A stretch of 43,391 bases of DNA, taken from contig BCKL01000032.1 in assembly GCA_001600635.1 (NCBI GenBank), positions 1 to 43,391 of the forward strand, read 5' to 3'. This stretch comes from Leucosporidium creatinivorum. Taxonomy: Eukaryota; Basidiomycota; Microbotryomycetes; Leucosporidiales; Leucosporidiaceae. Below, in pieces: positions 22,006-30,494 of the stretch. The notes beneath the pieces are model-generated. The model saw nothing but the letters and a program-made list of their open reading frames with translations. It was not told the origin of the DNA and ran no database searches. The position numbers and the translations under genes are program-made. Numbering within the stretch: the first letter of the stretch is position 1; the number at the start of each line of letters is the position of its first letter.

Positions 22006-22883
22006 ATGGCTCCTCCCGGCTACCTTTGGGTTCTCTCCGAGCCAGGATCCTCCGCAACTCTCGAGGAGTTCCAGGGTGAGCTGCCGAGCCTCAATCTGCA
22101 CCCCGGCAGCTCAAGCTGACATCTTACATCCTCTAGACTGGTACGACAACGAGCACGTCCCCCTTCGCATGACTGCGTGAGCTACATCCGGCTTCCTTCC
22201 CCCTCTCTCCCATCGCTAATCGCGCAATCTGCCTCACCTACAGCATTTCCGAGTTCAAGACGGGCGCCCGCTACGCCGCTGCCGATGGTCTCACCCCCGG
22301 CTGGTCCGCCGCCTACGACATCGAGTCGACCGACCTCTTCTCGGACCCCAAGTACACCTGCCTGCGCGCCAACCGCTCCCCTCGCGAAGGAGCGCTCGTC
22401 GTTCGTCTCGAGACGTTGGACCGTCGTACCGCCGAGACTTTGGAGCAGACCAGCGCGCCCTCTGCTGCTAAGGACGCCCCCGAGTTCGTGGTCAGCATCG
22501 CCGAGGATGAGCTGCCGAAGGAGGATCTCGAGGCGCTGGCGGGACTTAAGGGATGGAGGAGGAGTCATCGTCACAAGATCTACGACTCGCTCAAGACTGG
22601 GTACCAGCAGGAGCCTCAGCAGAACGTGGCGCCCAAGTTCGTGACGATTCACGGTGAGCCTTCGGCCCTGTCTCTCTCTACTTCCCCTTCCACATTCGCC
22701 CGCCTCGGCTGCGTCTGGATCTCCCTGCATCGCCTGCGTCGTACTGACGCTCTTCCACGCCCCACAGAGTTCGACGACGAGTCATACGTCGAGTCGGCCG
22801 AGTTCAAGGCCGCCGCCGAGGGCAAGAAGGAGGTTCGCAGGTGGAAGCTGTACAAGGCCACCCCCAACACTGCTAGCGCTTAG
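22006..22883 (+). CDS. EthD-like dimeric alpha/beta-barrel protein
   Basis: Four exons (22006-22075, 22137-22176, 22244-22653, 22768-22883) encode 211 residues. The opening LWVLSEPGSS, the EEFQDWYDNEHVPLRM motif and a TGARYAAADG strand are typical of fungal EthD-like proteins of the dimeric alpha/beta-barrel (ferredoxin-like) superfamily. A second, weaker ferredoxin-like repeat seems to lie at the end (PKFVTIHEF, then VRRWKLYKA), so one chain may hold two half-barrels. There is no signal peptide, so it is probably cytosolic. It is transcribed divergently from the lactonase fusion across 157 bp and sits before the lactonizing enzyme, so it probably belongs to the same catabolic block. Muconolactone isomerases use the same general fold, but the reaction of this protein is unknown. 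Confidence 0.85.
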
Positions 22884-23063
22884 ACGACGTCTGCAGTCAT
22901 ATTCAGTCGAAAGACCTTACATGACCGAGACTGACGAAGCTGCGAAGTGAAGCGGGTGCCGAGCAAAGTCGCCAACGAGGTCTAGGACAGCTCGCAGTTC
23001 GAGCTCTCTCCATCGAGACGCGAGAGATCTATTTGTAGTTGCTTGCACTCCTTCGTGCCGCCT

Positions 23064-24760
23064 CTAACGCAGCCAAACGGCATGACTAGCCCCCGTGCCC
23101 TTCTCCTCGTCACTTCCTCCCTGTCCCAACCTGACACCTGCCAGCTCCTTCATCTTCACGCCATCCCATTCAAGCACCCATACCCACCCATCTTCATCAT
23201 CCGTCAACAGAACCCAATCCCTCTCCTCCTTTACGCCCTTCTGAGAGGTGTGGAAAGGAAACGCCTCCACGGCATTCGCCTTCCCACCACTCGTCTTGGT
23301 CTCGAACCGGTCCAGAGCTGCTCGGTCCTTCGTGCCCTCTCCCTCGCCATCTTCCAGCAGCTCCTCTGAGCCCAGAGTGCCATCGGCGTTGACGGACCAG
23401 ACGGCGACGAAGCCGCGAGTCTTTTTGGTCATTCCTCGGGTGGTGGCGTAGAGATAGGAACCGGATTGAGAGAGGCGAAGCGTGTCGCCGCGGTAGGAGA
23501 GGCGGGTGGAGGAGAGCGAGGGAGGGATGATGGAGAGGCGTTGGAGGTGGGTTAGGGAGGTAGGGTTGATGGTGTAGACGTCGACGAAGGAGGCTGTGGG
23601 GGGTGCAGAGAGGTCAGCTTGGGTGACAAGGAGAGGGAACCAGAGAGAAGGAGAGAGAGAAGAGCTCACTGTGCTCGGTCACGGCGTACAGAACGCTCCC
23701 GTCTGGCGAAGGGACGACATGCCGCGGCCCATCGTGGCCCTCGCCGAAAGAGGGACAGTCGGCGATGAGGTCCAGAGTACCGTCTTCGAGGACATTGTAC
23801 ATGAAGATCGAGTTGTGGCCGCTGTGAGAAGGTGGTAACAGGCGACGTGTCAGCGACGTGCGCGGAAGCCGAGCTCGGTCGGCGAAGATGGCAGGCGGGC
23901 TCGCTCACAGATGAGGGACAAAAGCCTGCCTCCGTGGGAGGTTGAGGTCGATACCGTGACTTCCATACCTCTGCAATTGGTCAAATTAGGTCAGTCAAGT
24001 GCCGAGAGCTCGAGTTCGGCGCAACTCACCAAAGCGACCCTCGTCTTGTCCGCCTTCTCCAGCTCATCCTTCTCGACATACAGCAGCTCCTGCAGCTTGT
24101 TCCCAAAGCCTCCGGTCGAAGGATCAACGTCGTGCACCTCTCCAGTAGGTCCTCCGGCCGAGTAGATGCGATCAAGTCCGCCGAGCGTCGAATATTGAAT
24201 GTAGGAAGACGTTGCGGCTGCACAAGAGAAGCGGGGTTAGCTCTCAACTCCTGATACTATACTACAGACCCGCACTCACTAATAGGAACCGTGTTGATCT
24301 TCTCAATACCTCCCCTCCCGCCGTCGAGCACATCCCAAGCGCTCAAGCTCGCCGGAGCTCCCCATGTCGTCGCATAAGCTTTCGTACGCTGCTCGTTGAG
24401 CGCGAGGAATTGATGTGGTCCTTCTGCGCGGTAGCTGCGCTCTACGGTAAGCTCGGCGGTCGAAGGGTTGAAGGCGAGGAGGTACTGTTGATGGAGCTGT
24501 CAGCGCTGGAGCTCTGCAGGGACTCCGGGACGGATGCAACGGACGAGGAAGAGAGTGTTGAAAGTTCCGGAGAGAATGTAGTGTACTGTAGAGAATCGTT
24601 GAAGTCAGCCGAGGTGCTCGAGACGAGTGAAGGGAGTGAGCTCGCCTGTTGATGAGATGGGCTGTAGTAAAGACTGGTTCGCCAGCGGTGACGGCTGGTG
24701 TAGAATATTAGCTGTATGCTCCTGCTGCTTGATCTACCGACCTACACAGACTGCCGACAT
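23064..24760 (-). CDS. 3-carboxy-cis,cis-muconate lactonizing enzyme (beta-propeller)
   Basis: The well-supported exons are 24585-24545, 24484-24280, 24217-24030, 23970-23909, 23821-23670 and 23593-23064; the N-terminal mini-exon (ATG at 24760, MSAV) is tentative. The product matches the fungal seven-bladed-propeller lactonizing enzymes in layout: HYILSGTFN start, TTWGAPASLSAWD, RIYSAGGPTGEVHDVD, AFVPHLGHNSIF, GHDGPRHVVPSPDG, LYATTRGM and a C-terminal WVLEWDG blade. These cyclize 3-carboxy-cis,cis-muconate, the product of protocatechuate 3,4-cleavage, to 3-carboxymuconolactone; they are unrelated in fold to the bacterial enzyme. The donor of the first main exon is GTCCGT, needed for frame. 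It is convergent with the EthD-like gene and divergent from the secreted dioxygenase. Confidence 0.88.
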
Positions 24761-25057
24761 TGTGAGTTTGGACAGAGCCAAGCCGCGGTGAGCTTGCTCT
24801 TGCGAAGGTGCTGTTGGCAAGGTTCGCGTGTAACTTGATCCAAGGGTAAACTCAAGTTCGAGATGGCCCCAGTTTTATAGCTTGCAAGTCAGGCGTAACC
24901 TACGGCAAGCAATTGGCTACAGAAGCTGGACCGCGGCAGGTGGCAGCCGCGGTGCACAAAGGCTGAGCCGAAGAAAGTCTGGGGAATCGAGCTGCTCAAA
25001 GGTTGGCTTCCTACTTGTCACTTCGTTCGCCACTCTACTACAACAGCAAACAACGAT
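24761..25057. promoter_or_regulatory. Divergent promoter with three CCGCGG sites and a TATA box
   Basis: This 297-bp region separates the lactonizing enzyme (minus) from the dioxygenase (plus). CCGCGG occurs at 24783-24788, 24931-24936 and 24947-24952, the last two 16 bp apart and two of the three followed by TG. CGG/CCG arms of this type are bound by fungal Zn2Cys6 regulators (family knowledge). The minus strand reads TATAAA at 24879-24874, about 115 bp before the lactonizing-enzyme ATG, a good TATA candidate. Part of the sites may lie in 5' leaders. Confidence 0.55.
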
Positions 25058-27003
25058 ATGAAGTTCACTTCGGCTCTCTTTGGCGCTGCTGCCCTCGTCT
25101 CGGCCGTCGCTGGTGAGCTGCTCCCTGTGCTCGTCGTCTCGCCTGCTCCCAGCTGACCCTCGCATCTCACAGCTCACGGCGACCATGCGCCCACCAGTCC
25201 CGAGGAGATTGCCGAGTACCATGCTCGTCAGGAGCAGCTCTTCTTGTGTGCTCCCAAGCTCAAGGTCTACAACGAGCAGAGGAGGAAGGTGAGCTCGTCC
25301 TTCTCTCTTCGGTCTCGGCGGGAGGCGTGGGCAGGTAGCGGAGCAGCATGAGAGGCATGACATGTTCAGTACGAAGTGGCTGCTCGCATGCGCTACAGAG
25401 TCCGGCTGTTGAGGTGTAAGAATCGACTTTATCGGCCTGCCATCATCTTGCCGCGGTTCGCATCGTCTTGCTTGGGGTTGGCTAGCGATTGCAGACCATC
25501 TGCAGCACCATGGACCGCCGGAGATCATTGCTGACATCCTCATCTTGCCCTACTACAGAAGCTGCAAGAGCAACTCGGCGGTGTCCCATCGACCGACGCT
25601 TCAACTATGTTCCTCGACGGCGCCTTTGACCAGGATGGCTCGGCCCACCCCAAGACGCTCGAGTGCTCGCCTGCTGAGGATGAGGCAAGGATGAAGAACC
25701 ACTCCTGCACTCTTACGCCCCAGGTCACTCAGGGTGAGTTCTCTTCGCTCGTTTGGAGCGCCGAGCCGAGGTGTTCGGATCGCTTTCGATCAAGCTTCGT
25801 AGGTCAACTTACAGCCAGCTGACCCTCCCATTCCACTCCACAGGACCCTACTACCACGAGGCTGGACACCCTATCCGCCAAAACATGGCTGAGGACCAGC
25901 TCGGTCTGCTTTTCGTGAGTCGGCAGCGACCGAGTTTGGACACGGACGTGAAGCTGACTCGCTTCTCACCGACAGTACATGGACGTCGGAATCATTGATG
26001 TCAACACCTGCGAGCCTGTCGAGGGAGTTCTTGTCGACCTCTGTACGTCTCTTGACCCTCAAACGATGCTCGGCCGAGTCGAAGCTAATCTTCGCTGTCT
26101 CTTCGACTGCAGGGCACGCCAACACCACTGGTCACTACGCTGGCCACGCCGACCCTGATCCCGATCTCTACTGGGAGGGACCCGCCCCCTACGGCACTCG
26201 CAAGGGACTCTTGACCAAGTTCCCTCGGTGGAACACCTTCGAGACTTGGCTCCGTGGAGCTTGGCCTACCAACAAGAACGGTGTTGCTCAGTTCACCTGT
26301 ACGTTTACTCTTTTCCCTACTTTATGCCTGCCCAGCTCTTCGTCGAGCTTTCCCTCGCCGAGAACTATCGCTGATTTCGCCCTTTCACCCCTACAGCCAT
26401 CTTCCCCGGATACTACACCGGACGCGCGACTCACGTCCACATCAAGGTTCACACCAAGTGGGAGCCCTACCAGAACGGCACGTTCAAGACTGGTGGCATT
26501 GTCCACACTGGCCAGTTCTTCGTCGAGGATCACATCAACGAGGTCATTGACAAGGTGAGCCCTTTTCTGGTGCAGCTGAAGAGTAGTGCGAGCAAGGCTA
26601 ATGATCACCGAACGAACAGATCCACCCTTACACCACCAACCCCATCAAGAACAAGTGGGGACGTACTCGCAACTGGGCCGACTCGCTCAAGATCTACCAG
26701 GAGTCGCACCAGAACGGGTAGGTCTCTCCCTCACTGCTTCCCCCTTCTCCATGAAGAGCTGTCGCTGACCGACGACCGCTCGCAACAGCTACTTCCCCAC
26801 CTTCGAGCTCACCAAGCTCGGCGGCAACATCCAGAGCGGTCTTTACGGTCAGATCACCGTCGGTGTGGATATGAAGAAGAACTATGTACGTTCTCCCTCC
26901 CCTCTGGTCCCTCGCCTCCAGAAGCCTGAGCTGACCTTTCGCGAGCACACAGGACCGAACCTCGACCAACCAGGTCCCCTACGTGGATCACGACGAGCTC
27001 TGA
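25058..27003 (+). CDS. Secreted intradiol ring-cleavage dioxygenase
   Basis: Ten exons (25058-25112, 25173-25288, 25559-25733, 25844-25914, 25976-26042, 26113-26298, 26397-26554, 26620-26717, 26789-26885, 26953-27003) encode 357 residues. A signal peptide (MKFTSALFGAAALVSAVAA) precedes a His-containing mature start (HGDHAP). The intradiol core shows GPYYHE at 116, VDLWHANTTGHY ending at Tyr170, GYY at 228-230 and THVHIKVH with His236 and His238: two tyrosines and two histidines bind Fe(III) in this family. Such enzymes open catechol-type rings between the hydroxyls. The long N-terminal extension and secretion match the extracellular fungal subgroup, known to act on small catechols. Intron 2 (270 nt) is far longer than its neighbours and holds a CCGCGG site at 25451. 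Confidence 0.93.
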
Positions 27004-27641
27004 ACGACTAAAGTGCTTAGTAGTGAGAGTGTCCGAGTAATCTCATCGATATATTGTGTGCAGTAGGGTCGCCGTGACGCAAAGGAGAGGGAGCAAGACA
27101 GCGAGCGCCTGCTTCGTGCAGTCTGTACAGCTGGCGAGGGGCGAGCAGGGGCCACGAGACGGTAAAAAGGCTTACCGGCACGACATCCTCACCTCGATCC
27201 CATGCACTACGGTCACCAATTCAAGTGGATCCCGGAGAACGAAGGCAAGGAGAAGGAGTGAGGGGCGAGCGCTTCGGCGATGGTTTGCTAGGGCTGCAGT
27301 CGAGTGAAAAGGGCGCCAAAAGGGCTGCAAGAAGTACCCAACATTTCTCTATTAGCCACTTCGCTCAAGAGCAGATGTGAGCTGCACAGCGACCGGCTGC
27401 GAAGGGCTCGGCGAAGGTGACCGGCTCGGCTTCGGCGACGACAAGACCTCATGGACAGCCTGTATTTGCTTGCTCGTGCTGCCAAGAGAATTATAATGCT
27501 CTACTGAGAACTTCGCTTATCTGTACCCTCTGCACTTTCCGAATGAGTCGACCCCTTGCCCTCGCCCCAATCGGCGGAGGCCCTCGTTGCTTTCGACGCT
27601 TTCGCTCGCTTCTGTACCCGACTCGTGGACCGAGCAGCAGC
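27004..27641. other. Intergenic region holding a gene relic
   Basis: Besides the monooxygenase tail fragment, this stretch contains the dioxygenase 3' flank and the promoter and leader of the Bor1-like gene. An in-frame ATG at 27543 could extend that gene upstream. No other coding signal is seen. Confidence 0.5.
27187..27350 (+). pseudogene. 3'-end fragment of an NtaA-like monooxygenase gene
   Basis: The plus strand here reads 24 codons and a stop ending at 27261 (LDPMHYGHQFKWIPENEGKE) that match the last residues of the flavin monooxygenase at the right edge. Similarity continues past the stop into the 3' UTR (gcgcttcggcg, gggctgcagt, aaagggcgc, aaagggctgcaag), so about 165 bp correspond to 41948-41783 on the minus strand. 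Upstream of 27160 the match fades and no catalytic exons are present. It is a relic of a lost gene copy or a segmental duplication, and it sits directly behind the dioxygenase gene. Confidence 0.85.
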
Positions 27642-30361
27642 ATGGAACGACCGCCGATACAAAACTCTACAACCCCTGCTCGGATGGCCACAGACTCGCC
27701 AGCCTCGTCGAGCACGACCCGCTCGCCTTCACCAACCCTTCCTCGCGCCTCTCGAAATTCTCGGCAGCGCTCCTTCTCGCCGGATCCGAGACCATGGCCA
27801 GAAAGGTCTTGGGCGTACCAATATCGCCCTTTTCGAGGCATGTGGGATGATGTCAAGCGACGAGCTCCGTTTTATTTGAGCGACTGGACGGAAGGCTTCA
27901 TCCCTCGAAACTGGGAGAGGGGCACGGGAGCAGCCATTAGGATGTACTTCCTCAAGTAAGTGCTCTCACGAGTCGACCGACAGCGCTGGAGAAGAGGTCG
28001 CTGTTCGCGTCTTTCGCGAAGGGTGCGGAGAGCAAGACCGCTGATCTTGTACCCCTACAGCCTCTTCCCGGCGCTGGCGTACATCGTGGACATGAACTAT
28101 CGCACGGGCGGAGCCTACGGCGTCAACGAGTGCATCCTAGCATCTGCCATCGCCGCCCTCGCTTTCTCGGTTTTGGCCGTCCAGCCCTTGACAATTGTGG
28201 GAGTCACGGGCCTCATCAACCTGTTCAACTACACGGCGTACGACATCTTGAAGGGTACAGGAGTTGACTACCTGCAGTTTCAGGCTTGGAGTTTGATGTG
28301 AGTCGTCCCGTTCTCGGTCGCCGAGTGAGCTAACCTTTGCTGTAACAGCTGGTCCGCCATCTCGCACTGGATCATCGCCATCTTGAATGTCGGTGATTTC
28401 ACTCGCTTCATCACCGACATGACCTCGACCACTTTCGGTCTCTGTGAGTCTGAGCTGGAGGGGGCATCCGGCCGAGGAAGAAGAAGCTGACCGCTTGAGC
28501 TACAGACGTTGGCGTCATCTACATCCAGAAGGGAGTAGAACTCCTCGTACTCGAGTTTGAAGTCTCTGGACAGGCTGGTGAGCGTAGCTTCTCGCAACGA
28601 GCCTTCTCGCGCTCCTCGGCCGAAGCTAATCATCGGCTTTCGCTCTGGTCTCACTGCAGGCTGGTTTAGCGTGGTCGTGGCGATCTTGTTTGCCCTCTTC
28701 GTCTACTTCCTCGAGCGGACAGCAACTCTCCCCTTCGGTCGTGAGTTGCGCCCCTCTTACCATTCCGCTTCGCTCAGCGCTGACACTTCGCTACCCCTGC
28801 TCCACAGCTTTCTGGGCTCGCAAGATTGTGACCGACTATGCCTTCGCGGCGGGGATCATTCTGTTCACCGGCTTCGTCCACATGTGAGTTGATTCAACTC
28901 GCTTGAGCGCAGACCGTCCTGGCTGACTCGTCCTCTTCTCGCAGCCCCGGTCAGATCAAGAGTGCCAACATCGAGTTCTTGGAGATCACCCGCTCCTTCT
29001 ACCCATCGACCGAGTGAGTTGGTTCATTTACGTCTTCGAGCTCGAACTAACCCTTCGCCGAGCAGTCGCAACTGGATCGTTCCCTTCTGGCAGCTCCCCG
29101 TGCGGTGGATCTTTGCCTCGCTCCCCTTTGGTCTCCTCATCACTCTTCTCTTCTACTTCGACGTGGGCTTTTCTGCATTCGATCGACGACTTTGCGACCT
29201 GCTGACGTTCCCCTCGCCTTCGCAGAACAACGTCTCGGCCGTCATGGCGCAGGCTCGGCACTTCCCCGTCAAGCGTCCAGCGGGATTTCACTGGGATTTC
29301 TTTCTCCTTGGATGTACCACCATTGTCGCCGGTATCCTGGGCCTCCCAGCGCCGAACGGACTCGTCCCTCAGGCTCCCGTGCACACCGAGGCGCTCTGCG
29401 TGACCAAGATGGTGCCCGAGGAGACAGTGCTCTCGGTGGGAGGCTACTACGAGGAAGATTTGGGGAACGACGATGAGATTGAGACTGAGAAGAGGAGCGG
29501 ACGGATGAAGGTCGTGAGAACGAGGTTGGTCGAGCAAAGGCTATCGCATCTCGTCATGGGGGTGAGTCCGATCCTGGCTCGACTTCGAATGGAGACTACG
29601 TTTACTGACTCGTGCTCTCCTCGCGCAGCTCCTCACCCTCGGCACCATGTCACGCCCTCTTCTCGTCGTCCTGTGGGTCGACTCGCTCGTCGCCTTCGCT
29701 TCTCCCGCTCACCCGCCCTTCTGCTCACAGTGGACTCATGCCCAAGGCCATGTTCGCCGGCATCTTCCTCGTCGTCGGCTGGGGATCCGTCGAAAGCAAC
29801 CCCATCGTTCACAAGACCCTCTTCCTCCTCCGCGATCCGAACCTCACGCCTCGCGATCACCCTCTACACGGCGTGCGGAAGTCCTCCATCGCCAAGTTCA
29901 TCGGCATCCAATGGCTCTTCTTCGCCATGATCATCGCCGTGTCCGAGACGCTCGGTGAGTTGCTGAGTTCGTTCGCTTGGTCCTTCAGCTGACAGCTCTC
30001 TTCTTGCACAGCCGGTATTGGCTTCCCCATGATCATCACTCTCCTCATTCCACTTCGCTACTTCTACGTTCCTCGCCTTTTCACTCCCAATGAGCTCCTC
30101 GTTCTGGATGCCCCCACCGCCAACTCGGCGGCCGTGCTCGTTTCGCTCGGTGGACCTCTTCAGCCTGAGTATGACAGTGAGAGGCGCGGTGATGTGGCTC
30201 GTGCAGGGGGCGATGTAGAAGGAGGGCGACTCGAGACGGAAGTTGCTGAAGGGCTGCGACGAAGAGGCAATGCGAGGGAGCAGCAGGAGGAGATCGCCGA
30301 GGCAGGCGAGCCGAAATTGGTCGAGGATGGGTTGCAAAGGACGACGTCGATCAAGAGGTAG
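27642..30361 (+). CDS. Bor1-type anion/borate transporter (SLC4 family)
   Basis: Twelve exons (27642-27955, 28061-28297, 28349-28443, 28506-28577, 28660-28740, 28808-28883, 28945-29013, 29066-29162, 29226-29561, 29629-29672, 29731-29954, 30012-30361) encode 664 residues. After a Ser/Pro/Arg-rich cytosolic N-terminus come the family blocks SDWTEGFIPRNWERG, NLFPALAYIVDM, YGVNE, LAVQPLTIVGVTGLINLFNY, FYPSTDRNWIVPFWQLP and PAPNGLVPQAPVHTEAL, typical of Bor1/HCO3-transporter membrane domains with about 11-12 helices. Yeast Bor1 exports borate at the plasma membrane; animal relatives exchange bicarbonate. The C-terminal tail is charged and probably regulatory. An upstream in-frame ATG at 27543 is possible. 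It follows the dioxygenase block on the same strand, but a shared role is not evident. Confidence 0.92.
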
Positions 30362-30494
30362 ACTTGTGGAGATGTTAGACATGTTGTAGCCCAATAGCTT
30401 CGCCGAATGATACACTTCGCAGCATAATCCTCGCCGATTGAGCTGGCACTGATCAATCCTTTGCGATTCCGATGTCTCCGACTCAAGTACATGA

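Noticed and set aside
24917-25543. 208-codon minus-strand open frame over the dioxygenase 5' end
   Set aside because: It is antisense to exons 1-2 and the long intron of the dioxygenase. Its composition is shadow-like and it crosses the shared promoter.
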